Shown: positions 1 to 8,753, counted from the stretch's first letter. The stretch: DNA of 11,762 nt from an uncultured Collinsella sp. (GCA_902494585.1 CABUUD010000052.1:1-11762), one strand, 5' to 3'. Notes: generated by a model from the sequence alone, not told the origin. Numbers and translations: made by a program.

Positions 1-72
1 AGGTTACTTTGCGCCAGGGGGTTGCATCATCACATCGCCTTCATTTTGGGGTTTATCTCGCAGGCCAGTAGG

Positions 73-120
73 TATATCATAACGACGTTTGTTTATATTG
101 CCCGAGCATCTGCGCTGGGC
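73..120 (+). promoter_or_regulatory. possible promoter and leader hairpin before yebC
   Basis: Two hexamers resemble a sigma-A -10 box: TATCAT at 75-80 and TATATT at 94-99, each 5 of 6 to consensus. Neither has a good -35 box at 16-18 bp. Just downstream, GCCC (100-103) plus AGC (105-107) can pair with GCT (114-116) plus GGGC (117-120), leaving one bulged G and a 6-nt loop, followed by TTT. This could be a leader hairpin or the end of an upstream transcript. No gene is convincing in bases 1-148. Confidence 0.25.
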
Positions 121-148
121 TTTAGGTCGAAACCGATAGGAGACACGT

Positions 149-955
149 ATGTCCGGACACTCTAAGTGGGCCACAACCAAGCATCGTAAGGGCGCGCAGG
201 ACGCCAAGCGTTCCGCCCTCTTCTCCAAGCTCAGCCGCAACATCACCGTTGCTGCCCGTCTCGGCGGCGACCCGCTGCCCGAGAACAACGCCAGCCTCGC
301 CGCTGCCGTTGCCAAGGCCAAGGCTCAGTCCATGCCTAAGGACAAGATCAAGTCCGCTATCGATAAGGCCTTTGGTTCGGGTGCCGATGCCGCCGTCTAC
401 GAGAACATCGTGTACGAGGGCTACGGTCCCGCCGGTGTCGCCGTCTACGTCGACTGCCTGACCGACAACCGCAACCGTACCGCCGCTGATGTCCGTTCCG
501 CCTTCTCCCACGCTGGTGGCAACCTGGGCACCTCCGGCTCCGTTGCCTTCCAGTTTGAGCGCAAGGGCCAGATCGTCGTCGCCAAGGAGATCCTGGACGA
601 GAACGCCAAGAAGGAGACCATGATCGCCAACGGTGCTGCCGGTGACGAGGATGAGTTCATGATGGCCATCGCCGAGGCCGGTGGCGAGGACTACGAGGAT
701 GCCGGCGAGGAGTGGATCGTCTGGACTACTGCTAACGAGGTCATGGCTGTCTCCAAGGCGCTCGAGGAGCAGGGCGTCCAGGTCAAGGGCTCCGAGACCA
801 CCATGGTCCCGACCACCCCGACCGAGGTCTCCGGCGCCGACGCCAAGAAGGTTCAGCGCCTCATCGACCGTCTTGAGGAGCTCGACGACGTCCAGGATGT
901 TTACAGCACCATGGACATGACCGACGAGGTCATCGCTGCCCTCGAGGAGGAGTAG
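149..955 (+). CDS. yebC: YebC/PmpR-family DNA-binding / translation-associated regulator
   Basis: This is a 268-residue cytoplasmic protein of the YebC/PmpR (TACO1-like) family. Members have been described as DNA-binding transcriptional regulators, and more recently as factors that ease ribosome stalling at difficult proline-containing stretches. The N-terminus MSGHSKWATTKHRKGAQD is the family signature and fixes the start. An AGGAGA Shine-Dalgarno sequence sits 7 nt upstream. Other family landmarks are the lysine-rich helical segment with SMPKDKIKSAIDKA (61-74), YEGYGPAGVAVYVDCLTDNRNRT-type text near 89-111, and GGNLGTSGSVAF (123-134). The usual length is about 240-250 residues. The excess is an insert at about 145-168, rich in Lys, Asn and acidic residues, between the GQIVV strand and the acidic DEFMMAIAEAGGED segment. 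Codon use is strongly C-ending, as in groEL, which suggests high expression. It appears monocistronic, with a strong terminator following. Confidence 0.97.
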   Translation: MSGHSKWATTKHRKGAQDAKRSALFSKLSRNITVAARLGGDPLPENNASLAAAVAKAKAQSMPKDKIKSAIDKAFGSGADAAVYENIVYEGYGPAGVAVYVDCLTDNRNRTAADVRSAFSHAGGNLGTSGSVAFQFERKGQIVVAKEILDENAKKETMIANGAAGDEDEFMMAIAEAGGEDYEDAGEEWIVWTTANEVMAVSKALEEQGVQVKGSETTMVPTTPTEVSGADAKKVQRLIDRLEELDDVQDVYSTMDMTDEVIAALEEE

Positions 956-1024
956 CGCCCGCACGGGTTAAGCCGTGCATATCTGGGCATAATGAAGCGA
1001 GCATGCAAGCCTCGTGGAATAGAT

Positions 1025-1067
1025 GAGCCGGATCCGCGTGCGTAGAGCACCGGACCCGGCTCTTTTA
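1025..1067 (+). terminator. intrinsic terminator after yebC
   Basis: A 12-bp stem pairs 1025-1036 with 1051-1062, with one A/C mismatch. It continues inward, after one bulged C, as a GTGC/GCAC stem with a GTAGA loop. The run CTTTTAT follows. A smaller hairpin, GCACGG (961-966) with CCGTGC (973-978), lies just after the stop codon but has no U-tract. Confidence 0.85.
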
Positions 1068-1071
1068 TAAT
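1066..1071 (+). promoter_or_regulatory. possible -10 box for the amaP operon
   Basis: A perfect TATAAT hexamer begins inside the U-tract of the yebC terminator and lies 50 nt before the amaP start codon. No acceptable -35 box is visible at 15-19 bp spacing, because that stretch is the terminator stem. It may therefore be fortuitous, or depend on an activator or another sigma factor. Confidence 0.3.
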
Positions 1072-1121
1072 GATGCGAACCGTTTTGTATTTCGAGTGCC
1101 GAGATTTGAAGGGAGCGCCAC

Positions 1122-1667
1122 GTGCGCGTACTCAAACGAGCCCTAGCGATTGTGTATCTTGCCGCCGCCATCGTGGCGCTGGGTACGCTTGTCTGCCAGT
1201 TTTGGGGGCCGTATACGTATCGCTTTATGCTGCTGATGCGCGACCCCATGCCGCGCATTGTCGTGACGGCATGCGGCGGAGTTGTGGCGATCGGCGTGCT
1301 GGTAAGCTTCTTCCGCCTGATGTTTGCTCGTCGCGAGCCGTCCTGTGTGCATCCGGCGGGGGAGCGCAATATCGAGGTCACCCTTGCGGCGCTTTCTTCG
1401 TGTGCTAGGGCTGCTGCCGAGCGCGACGACCGCGTGATGGTCGAGCATGTCGAGGCCCGCGTCCAAGGCCCCGACGATTCGCACGTCCGATTTAAGGTCG
1501 AGGCTATCGCGCTTGACGATAAGGACGTGGCATCTCTGGCTACCGCGATGCAGCAGCGCATCGAGGAAGCTTGCGACACCATGCTCGGCACGCCGGGTAC
1601 GACCACGCGCGTCCGTTTTTTGCCGTCCAAGACTACCGTCCAGACCGTGGAGGTTTCCGGTGAGTGA
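1122..1667 (+). CDS. amaP: AmaP-type alkaline shock response membrane anchor protein
   Basis: This 181-residue protein has two predicted membrane helices near the N-terminus (about 6-26 and 46-66), separated by a short loop. A soluble region of about 110 residues follows. In Staphylococcus, AmaP anchors the Asp23 protein to the membrane, and the same role is inferred here. The call rests on topology, length and the gene order amaP - DUF2273 - asp23, plus weak similarity in the soluble region (NIEVTLAALSSCARAAAERDD, then VRFKVEAIALDDKDVASLA). The start is GTG, with GGGAG 6 nt upstream. The last 8 bp overlap the next gene, so translation is probably coupled. The protein is moderately diverged from well-studied AmaP, so the family call is firm mainly in context. 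Confidence 0.85.
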   Translation: MRVLKRALAIVYLAAAIVALGTLVCQFWGPYTYRFMLLMRDPMPRIVVTACGGVVAIGVLVSFFRLMFARREPSCVHPAGERNIEVTLAALSSCARAAAERDDRVMVEHVEARVQGPDDSHVRFKVEAIALDDKDVASLATAMQQRIEEACDTMLGTPGTTTRVRFLPSKTTVQTVEVSGE

Positions 1668-2037
1668 TACCAATCAAGATAAGACCGCTCGTACGCCGCG
1701 CCTGACGATTGACCAGAGCGCCACGCCGGCGAGCGAACCTGTTGATTCCAAAGCAGAGGCAACCGAGTTGCAAGACGCGGCAGCCGCGGATTTTGACGAG
1801 GCTATGGGTCTCATCAAGGGTACGGGCGCTGCCATCTGGAGCTATGCTGTGCGTCATCCCAACACCACGCTCGGCGCCGTCGCTGGCTTTATCCTCGCCG
1901 TGTTGGTGCTCACGCTCGGCCTGTGGGACACGCTCGTCATCGCATTCTTTGTGCTGATCGGCGCCGTGATCGGCCAGATTCGCGACGGCGAGAACGGTAT
2001 CGTCAACTTCTTCGGCCGTCTGTTTAGCGGCCGCTAA
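1660..2037 (+). CDS. DUF2273 small membrane protein of the Asp23 operon
   Basis: The 125-residue product has a hydrophilic, probably disordered N-terminus of about 60 residues rich in Ala, Thr, Asp and Glu. The conserved DUF2273 hairpin follows: two closely spaced membrane helices at about 69-88 and 91-106, then a short conserved tail (IRDGENGIVNFFGRLF). DUF2273 proteins are usually short (around 60-80 residues) and are found beside amaP and asp23; their biochemical role is unknown. The chosen start is the GTG at 1660, preceded by GGAGG at 1649-1653 with 6-nt spacing, inside the end of amaP. The same reading frame stays open upstream to 1447, but that part shadows amaP. The long N-terminal extension is unusual for the family and could contact the acidic Asp23 protein or AmaP; this is inference. 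Confidence 0.85.
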   Translation: MSDTNQDKTARTPRLTIDQSATPASEPVDSKAEATELQDAAAADFDEAMGLIKGTGAAIWSYAVRHPNTTLGAVAGFILAVLVLTLGLWDTLVIAFFVLIGAVIGQIRDGENGIVNFFGRLFSGR

Positions 2038-2081
2038 TACGTATTCGACTGTCGCATCCGCGGCGGGCATAAGGAGGAACC

Positions 2082-2603
2082 ATGGCTTTTAATACGAAGG
2101 TCGATGTAGCCGATACCGAGCTCGAGGAGAACGAGGCGGTCGTCGCCGAAGCCGAGGATGTGACGCTCGAGGACGAGACTCTCGTCGAGGCCGAGTCCGC
2201 CGATGACGCGGACGAGGATGATGAGGAAACAGACGAGTCCGAGGACTCGCTGACCTATTCCAACGGTGTGATCGAGAAGATCGTTGCCATGGCCACCCGC
2301 GAGGTTCCGCACGTTTTGGGCATGAAGGGTAACCTCATGCACTTTGTGCAGGAGCAGTTTGGTGCCGAGAATCTGACCAAGGGCGTGACGGTCGAGGTCA
2401 CCGATGACAATCGCGTGGTCGTTAACATTTCCGTCATTATCGAGTACGGCGCCTATGCGCCCGCGATCTTCGACGATGTCAAGGCGCGTGTCACCGAGCG
2501 CCTTGCCGCGATGACCGGCCTTGAGGTGGCGGGCGTCAACCTGCGCATCGAGGACGTCATCACCCCCGAGGAGTACGAGCACCGCACCAGCCAGCACGAG
2601 TAA
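2082..2603 (+). CDS. asp23: Asp23/Gls24-family envelope stress response protein
   Basis: A 173-residue soluble protein. The Asp23/Gls24 (DUF322) domain spans about residues 57-162. It begins with YSNGVIEKIVAMATREVPHVLGM, and includes GVTVEVTDDNRVVVNISVIIEYG and VKARVTERLAAMTGLEVAGVNLRIEDV. In Staphylococcus the homologue is abundant, lies at the membrane through AmaP, and its loss switches on cell-wall stress genes; a similar envelope role is inferred. Residues 11-56 form a very acidic extension with runs of Asp and Glu. An ideal AAGGAGGA lies 4 nt before the ATG. The gene is 44 nt after the DUF2273 gene and ends the operon. Confidence 0.95.
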   Translation: MAFNTKVDVADTELEENEAVVAEAEDVTLEDETLVEAESADDADEDDEETDESEDSLTYSNGVIEKIVAMATREVPHVLGMKGNLMHFVQEQFGAENLTKGVTVEVTDDNRVVVNISVIIEYGAYAPAIFDDVKARVTERLAAMTGLEVAGVNLRIEDVITPEEYEHRTSQHE

Positions 2604-2656
2604 CCTTCCAAAAAGGGGCAGGTTTGTTTTGGCAGGTTTTATCTGCGAAAACGTTA

Positions 2657-2699
2657 AACGGCCGACCGCGCAAGCAAAAGCGTGGCCGGCCGTTATTTG
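2657..2699 (+). terminator. intrinsic terminator of the amaP-asp23 operon
   Basis: A 15-bp stem pairs 2657-2671 with 2680-2694. It has one A/C mismatch, one G-U pair and an 8-nt loop. ATTTGT follows, so the U-tract is short. It lies 54 nt after the asp23 stop. Confidence 0.8.
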
Positions 2700-2741
2700 T
2701 ATGCCCCCCCGATGTAGGCATACCGCTCGTCTAACTAGGGG

Positions 2742-2769
2742 TTGCAATCGTCGCGTTCCGCGTTACCCT
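2742..2769 (+). promoter_or_regulatory. possible promoter of the yitT-type gene
   Basis: TTGCAA (2742-2747) and TACCCT (2764-2769) are separated by 16 bp. They match the sigma-A -35 and -10 boxes at 4 and 3 positions. The position fits, downstream of the asp23 terminator and 44 nt before the ATG, but the match is weak. Confidence 0.3.
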
Positions 2770-2812
2770 AATGGGCGCATTGTTTCCAAATTGTTAACGA
2801 GGGGTTGCCGTA

Positions 2813-3835
2813 ATGGCCGACGAGCACGAAACAGAAAGCAAGGCATGGGCAATTGAGGCCGCCGCGGCAGAGGCGGCATCGCGTGCTGCCGAGGAGATGC
2901 ATCGTCCTCCCGTAGTGCCGATGGAGCGCGTGGTCGATCGCACCGATATCGAGCGCGGCGAGCGTGCCGGCCAAAAGCGCAGCCAGGAGCCAGGCTTCCC
3001 GCGCTTTTTTGCCGAGCTCAATCTGGGTCTGATTCTTACGGCCTTTGCCATCGTTGCGTTTAAAACCCCTAATCACTTTGCTTTTGGCGGCACCTCGGGC
3101 ATGTCGGTCATTCTGTCCACGCTGTTCCCGACTCTGCCCGTCGGCGTCTTTATGTGGATTATCAACGCGGTTCTCGTCGTTTTGGGCTTTATCTTTTTGG
3201 AGCGCAAGGCAATTCTATGGAGCGTCTTCGCCTCGTTTGCGTTGTCCGCCTATGTTTCGCTGTTTGAGCTCTTTATTCCGACCGATGTCTCGATGACGGG
3301 CGATATGTGGCTCGACCTGTGCTTTGCCGTCATCTTGCCGGCGCTCGGCAGCGCTATTGTCTTTGACATCGGCGCCTCGACGGGTGGCACGGACATTCTT
3401 GCCATGATCCTCAAGCGCCGCACGACGCTCGAGATTGGCCGTGCCCTACTGCTGGTCGATATCGGCATCGTGACCATCGCGGCCTTTTTGTATGGCCCGC
3501 GTGTCGGTCTGTATTGCGTGCTCGGCCTGTTTGCCAAGACGCTTGTGGTTGACAAAGCCATTGAGAGCATTCATCTGCGCAAAGTCTGCACGGTCATTTG
3601 TTCCGAGCCCCTTAAGGTCGAGGAGTTTATCGTCAAGCATCTCAACCGCACGGCGACCATCAGCCGCGGCTACGGTGCCTTCTCGGGCAAGTGCGTGACG
3701 GTGATCATGAGCGTGCTGAGCCGTCGCGAGGCCGTGCAACTACGCCGCTATGCGCGCGAAGTCGATCCGGGTGCCTTTATCACGATCGTCGACAGCTCCG
3801 AGATCGTCGGCAAGGGCTTCCGCGGAACGAACTAG
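2813..3835 (+). CDS. YitT-family membrane protein with C-terminal DUF2179 domain
   Basis: A 340-residue integral membrane protein of the YitT family (DUF161 plus DUF2179), which is widespread in Gram-positive bacteria and has no firmly established transport substrate. Residues 1-65 are a charged, Ala/Glu-rich cytoplasmic extension. About five to six hydrophobic segments follow (roughly 67-84, 110-129, 133-155, 165-186, 208-227 and 231-246). Family motifs include NHFAFGGTSGMSVIL (87-101) and FDIGASTGGTDILAMILKRR (184-203). DUF2179 covers about 256-336, with GYGAFSGK (286-293), VLSRREAVQLRR (301-312) and DPGAFITIVDSSEIVGKGF (318-336). The GAGGGG sequence before the ATG at 2813 supports this start. 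The long N-terminal extension is atypical: most relatives begin close to the first helix. The gene appears to have its own transcription unit. Confidence 0.93.
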   Translation: MADEHETESKAWAIEAAAAEAASRAAEEMHRPPVVPMERVVDRTDIERGERAGQKRSQEPGFPRFFAELNLGLILTAFAIVAFKTPNHFAFGGTSGMSVILSTLFPTLPVGVFMWIINAVLVVLGFIFLERKAILWSVFASFALSAYVSLFELFIPTDVSMTGDMWLDLCFAVILPALGSAIVFDIGASTGGTDILAMILKRRTTLEIGRALLLVDIGIVTIAAFLYGPRVGLYCVLGLFAKTLVVDKAIESIHLRKVCTVICSEPLKVEEFIVKHLNRTATISRGYGAFSGKCVTVIMSVLSRREAVQLRRYAREVDPGAFITIVDSSEIVGKGFRGTN

Positions 3836-3893
3836 CACAGACGTATTCAACGAACCGCCTGCTGGCGCCGTGTACCTTGCAAATCGGTCATCT

Positions 3894-3930
3894 TTGAGTA
3901 TTTGACCCCACATTGGGCAATAATGATGCT
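3894..3930 (+). promoter_or_regulatory. possible promoter region of the zinc-ribbon membrane gene
   Basis: Candidate pairings are TTGAGT (3894-3899) with AATAAT (3919-3924), spacer 19, and TTGACC (3902-3907) with GATGCT (3925-3930), spacer 17. Both are imperfect. There is no terminator-like hairpin between this point and the yitT-type stop at 3835, so read-through from upstream is also possible. Confidence 0.3.
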
Positions 3931-3984
3931 AAAGACAACGTTTGCGATCCAAGTGATTCGTTCAAGATACGAAGGGATGATTCT

Positions 3985-5334
<1,350 letters not shown>

Positions 5335-5392
5335 CCACGCCGTCTGCCATTTGGGGACGGGGTAGAAATGGTAGAAATAGCGCTTGAAGAAT

Positions 5393-5430
5393 GAGCGGGG
5401 GCGGACGTTTCGATACGTCCGCCCCCGCTC
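5393..5430. terminator. bidirectional hairpin between convergent genes
   Basis: A perfect 16-bp stem pairs 5393-5408 with 5415-5430 around the loop TTCGAT. It lies 58 bp after the zinc-ribbon gene stop and 35 bp from the end of the minus-strand amidohydrolase. T-runs are poor on both sides (TGCTTTA on plus, ATTCTT on minus), but the very stable stem and the position support a shared terminator. Confidence 0.8.
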
Positions 5431-5465
5431 TGCTTTAGCCAGGCTGTTATGGATGGGTGTGACGA

Positions 5466-6929
5466 CTACTCGTCGTGCTTCTCCTCGCGGCGTGCAGCAG
5501 CGCGTGCGTCGTGGATGCCCTTGATCGCGGCATGGCGAGCCGTTCGGGCATCATGGATGGCGTCGCGAGCCTCGGCGGTCGTCGCCTTGGCAGAGCGCAG
5601 CTTGGCGGCCAGATCGGGGTTGGTTTCGGCGACCGCGGTAATCGCGGGGCCGTCGAGCTCCTCTTGCGTGGGCTCGGCCAAAAAGTCGATAGCATACTGG
5701 GCGGCCACCATGGAGCCCTTTGCCAGCACGGTCTCGTCAATCTTGTAAAAGCAGGAATGCTGGGCGTACGTGGCGCCAATCTTGGGGTTGCGCGTACCTA
5801 CAAAGGCGAGCACGCCCGGTACGCGGCGCAGGTACTCCGAAAAATCCTCGCCCGAAAGCGTGCCGCGGTAATGGCCTTGACCGGTGGGGCCCAGGCATTT
5901 GATTACAGCTTGGCGGCAGCGTTCGCTCGAGGCGGCATCGTTTTCGACCTTGTAGTTGGCGATGGTGTAGTCGGTGAGCTCGGCCTCGGCGCCCAGAGCA
6001 GCCGCGGTGTGCTCCACGATGCGGCGCATAAGCTCGGGCATCTCCTCATGCGTCTTGTCGCCATAGGTGCGCACCGTGCCGGCGAGGTACGCCGTGCCGG
6101 CGATAACGTTGCGCGCGGTGCCGCCATGCAGCTCGCCGACGGTGATGACGGCAGGTTCGTAGGGGCTAATCTCGCGCGAGACGATGGTCTGCAGGGCGTT
6201 GACGATTTCGGCGGCAACCATAACGGCGTCGTGGCCGCGCTGGGGCATGGCGCCATGGCACGAGGTGCCGCGGACGTCGATGCGGAACCAGTCGGTGTTT
6301 GCCATGCGTGGGCCGGGCTCGCAGCTTACGGTGCCGGCGTCGACCTCGCTCCAGATGTGCGCGGCGTAGGCGCCGTCGACGCCGTCGAGCACACCCGTGC
6401 CGATCATGAGTTTGGCGCCCTGGCCGTTTTCCTCGCTGGGCTGGAAAACGATGCGAATCTCGCCGTGGATGTCATCGGTCATGTGGCGCAGAATCTGCAG
6501 CGTGCCGAGCATCATGGCGATATGGCAGTCGTGACCGCAGGCGTGCATGCAGCCCTCGTTGACGCTGGCGAACTCCTCGCCGGTCTGCTCGGTGACAGGC
6601 AGGGCGTCGATATCGGCGCGCAGCAGGATACGGCGGCGCGGCGTGCCGTCCTCGCGGTAGGCATCCGGCGCGGTACCGCGAAGCGTCGCCACCAGGCCCG
6701 TCTTGAGCGGACGCTCGTAGGGGATATTCATGGCGTCGAGCTGGTTGGCGATGTCGGAAGTCGTGCGCTCCTCGGCAAGGCTCAGCTCCGGGTGCTTATG
6801 GAAGTGCCGGCGCTGCTTGATGATGTAGGGTTCAAACTCGGCGGCGATATCCTGGATGGCCGCGGTGACGTCGTCTGCCGCGCGAACCTCGGTTGCCGCC
6901 ATAATCTGCTGTGCCTTGGTCTTCGTCAT
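5466..6929 (-). CDS. M20D-family metal-dependent amidohydrolase (aminoacylase / N-acyl amino acid hydrolase type)
   Basis: A 487-residue cytoplasmic metallopeptidase-fold enzyme of the M20D group, which includes hippurate hydrolase, N-acetyl-diaminopimelate deacetylase and IAA-amino acid hydrolases. It hydrolyses an N-acyl or amide bond; the substrate is unknown. Seen in sequence: the N-terminal RRHFHKHPELS (40-50), LLRADIDALPV (102-112), MHACGHDCHIAMMLG (128-142) with ligands C131 and H133, QPSEENGQGAK (163-173) with the glutamate pair 166/167, H191, the dimerisation-domain motif SCHGAMPQRGHDAV (223-236), and QHSCFYKIDE (390-399) with H391. The family normally ends near residue 417. Here a charged Ala/Arg-rich tail of about 70 residues follows, probably helical. 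The ATG at 6929 has AAGGAG 10 nt upstream. The frame stays open far upstream, but that part is antisense to the divergent gene. Confidence 0.93.
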   Translation of the reverse strand: MTKTKAQQIMAATEVRAADDVTAAIQDIAAEFEPYIIKQRRHFHKHPELSLAEERTTSDIANQLDAMNIPYERPLKTGLVATLRGTAPDAYREDGTPRRRILLRADIDALPVTEQTGEEFASVNEGCMHACGHDCHIAMMLGTLQILRHMTDDIHGEIRIVFQPSEENGQGAKLMIGTGVLDGVDGAYAAHIWSEVDAGTVSCEPGPRMANTDWFRIDVRGTSCHGAMPQRGHDAVMVAAEIVNALQTIVSREISPYEPAVITVGELHGGTARNVIAGTAYLAGTVRTYGDKTHEEMPELMRRIVEHTAAALGAEAELTDYTIANYKVENDAASSERCRQAVIKCLGPTGQGHYRGTLSGEDFSEYLRRVPGVLAFVGTRNPKIGATYAQHSCFYKIDETVLAKGSMVAAQYAIDFLAEPTQEELDGPAITAVAETNPDLAAKLRSAKATTAEARDAIHDARTARHAAIKGIHDARAAARREEKHDE

Positions 6930-7097
6930 GGTCGATTTGCTCCTTGTTGGCTCGATCGCAAAATCGTACAGGCTCTCTCCAGTATGCCACCTGCCGCTAG
7001 AGCTGGTAAAGTTGCCGTTTGCCGCTTGGGGTTTTGTAACAAGAGTGGGGGAGTACACTCGGGGGTGTTGAATTTCCTGCCAGAGATGGGGATGCCC
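6930..7097. promoter_or_regulatory. divergent promoter region between the two amidohydrolase genes
   Basis: On the plus strand TTGCCG (7012-7017) and TGTAAC (7035-7040) are 17 bp apart, each matching sigma-A consensus at 4 of 6 positions, and would drive the YtcJ-type gene. On the minus strand a TTTACC and CATACT pair with an 18-bp spacer could drive the M20D gene. Neither is strong. No clear operator palindrome is visible. Confidence 0.4.
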
Positions 7098-8735
7098 ATG
7101 CAGCATATCGATCGGATTATCCGCTCCAAGAACGTTTTTACCGCCCAAGACGGCATCGATGCCGCCCGCGAGCTGGCGATTGCCATTGCAGGCGATCGCA
7201 TCGTCGCAGTCGGCGCGCCCGATGACGTGATTGCCGCCGCACCTGCTGCCACGCCGGTTATCGACTACGGCGAGCAGTTTGTCTGCCCCGGTTTCCATGA
7301 CGCTCATCTGCACTTCTTCCATACCTCGGTCGGTTCCTCGCCGTACATGCTTATGGATATGGGCACGTCCGAGGCGGCGCTGGTGCAACATGCGCTCGAG
7401 TTTTCCCAGGACCTGCCCGACGACGCTTGGGTTGTGACGCAGGGCTGGCGCGACTACCGTTGGGACCCGCCCGAGCATCCTACCAAGGCGTCGCTCGATG
7501 CGGCATTCCCCGATCGTCCCTGCGTTATGTATTCGGGCGACGGGCACACGCTGTGGCTCAACAGCCGCGCACTCGAGGCGCTCGGCGTCACACGCGACAG
7601 CGAGCCGCCAGCGGGCGGTAGCTACGACAAGGACGCAAACGGCGAGCTCACGGGTATCGCTCACGAGGCGGCTGCCATGCAGCTGCTGCCGCGCTGCCTT
7701 GAGTGGCTGGGCGAAGATCGCATCGCAAGCGCTTACGCCGATCAAATGAGGCGTATGGCCGAGCAGGGCATCACCTCGATATGCGATATGTCGCTCATGC
7801 CCATGCCGGGCTGCGATTTTATCCGCGACGACGTCTATGACAAGCTGCAGGCAGCCGGCAAGTTGGGCATCCGAGCCCATCTGTTCCCCACGCTGCTGGA
7901 TGACCAGTCGCGCCTGGAAGAGCTGCAGGCACGTTACGCGAACAACGCGCTGCTCTCGGCGCCAGGCTTTAAGCAGTTCTTCGACGGTGTGTCGAGCGAA
8001 CACACGGCCTATCTCACCGAGCCCTATACCAACCCGCGCTTCCCGGGCGATCAGGGCCGTCTGACGGTTCCGGCCGAGCGCATGCGCAAGCTAGTTCTGG
8101 CGACCGCGGAGCGCGGCCACACCGTGCGCATCCACGTCATCGGCGACGGTGCCATCCATGCCGCGCTGGATATCTTTGAGGAGGCCGCCGAACTGTACGG
8201 CCTGCCCCAGCACGGCCATAACACGCTCGAGCACCTGGAGAACCTCCTGCCCAAGGACATCGATCGCTTGCGCAAGCTCAACGTGGTTGCTTCGAGCCAG
8301 CCCTGTCACATTACACTCGACCCGGGCGGCCCCGAGCGCGATCTGGGCCTGGAGCGCAGCCGCATCATGTGGCCGTTTGCGACCTATAAGCAGCGCGGCA
8401 TTCGCCAAGCCTTCGGTACCGACAGCCCTATTACGCCCGTTACCAGCATGAATGTGCTCTACACGGCTATCACGCGCCAGGACCCCCGCAGCCACTGGCC
8501 CGAGGGCGGCTGGTTACCGAGCGAGCGTATCGACGCGGCAACGGCCCTGCGCAACTACACGCTTGGCAGCGCGTACGCAGCGGGCGACGAGCAAAACCTC
8601 GGCAGCTTGGAGCCCGGCAAGTATGCCGACCTTGTAGTCCTGGACCAAAACCTGCTCACCATCGACCCCCAAGAACTGCAAGCCACCAAGGTTCAGGCCA
8701 CCTACCTGGCAGGCAACTTGATTTACGAGCGCTAA
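7098..8735 (+). CDS. YtcJ-type metal-dependent amidohydrolase (Amidohydro_3)
   Basis: A 545-residue TIM-barrel hydrolase of the amidohydrolase superfamily, YtcJ-like branch. Relatives include N-substituted formamide deformylase and exoenzyme-regulatory AepA-type proteins. The substrate is not predictable. A small N-terminal beta domain (DRIVAVG, 33-39) leads to the metal motif GFHDAHLHF (65-73; H70, H72). The likely carboxylated Lys is K292 in FKQFFDGVSS. Further ligands are H346 (HVIGDGA), H379 (LEHLEN) and D442 (FGTDSP). The C-terminal part (LGSLEPGKYADLVVLDQN, 501-518) is the classic end of the family. Three in-frame ATGs occur at 7086, 7092 and 7098. The last is preferred because GGGGA sits 5 nt upstream, and the others have no good ribosome site. 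A GTG at 7065 is a further option. There is no signal peptide. Length is typical for the family. Confidence 0.92.
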   Translation: MQHIDRIIRSKNVFTAQDGIDAARELAIAIAGDRIVAVGAPDDVIAAAPAATPVIDYGEQFVCPGFHDAHLHFFHTSVGSSPYMLMDMGTSEAALVQHALEFSQDLPDDAWVVTQGWRDYRWDPPEHPTKASLDAAFPDRPCVMYSGDGHTLWLNSRALEALGVTRDSEPPAGGSYDKDANGELTGIAHEAAAMQLLPRCLEWLGEDRIASAYADQMRRMAEQGITSICDMSLMPMPGCDFIRDDVYDKLQAAGKLGIRAHLFPTLLDDQSRLEELQARYANNALLSAPGFKQFFDGVSSEHTAYLTEPYTNPRFPGDQGRLTVPAERMRKLVLATAERGHTVRIHVIGDGAIHAALDIFEEAAELYGLPQHGHNTLEHLENLLPKDIDRLRKLNVVASSQPCHITLDPGGPERDLGLERSRIMWPFATYKQRGIRQAFGTDSPITPVTSMNVLYTAITRQDPRSHWPEGGWLPSERIDAATALRNYTLGSAYAAGDEQNLGSLEPGKYADLVVLDQNLLTIDPQELQATKVQATYLAGNLIYER

Positions 8736-8753
8736 TATTCATGTCGTACCGTT

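Noticed and set aside
122..964. 280-codon open frame antisense to yebC
   Set aside because: Same shadow effect from C-ending codons; Leu/Gly/Asp/Val-rich and without a ribosome site.
2738..2808. Repeated GGGGTTGC before the YitT-type gene
   Set aside because: Eight-base match; the second copy is explained by the ribosome site and no operator logic is visible.
3913..3984. TTG start adding 24 residues to the zinc-ribbon protein
   Set aside because: There is no ribosome site, it falls in the promoter-like region, and zinc-ribbon proteins of this kind normally begin MFCxxCG, which matches the ATG at 3985.
5361..5379. Direct repeat GTAGAAAT twice after the zinc-ribbon gene
   Set aside because: Too short and isolated to interpret; probably chance.
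5475..7097. Upstream extension of the YtcJ-type frame to 1086 residues
   Set aside because: It is antisense to the M20D gene; the conserved domain begins only after 7098.
6930..8003. Upstream extension of the M20D frame to about 845 residues
   Set aside because: It is antisense to the YtcJ-type gene, and a good start with AAGGAG exists at 6929 just before the recognisable N-terminus.
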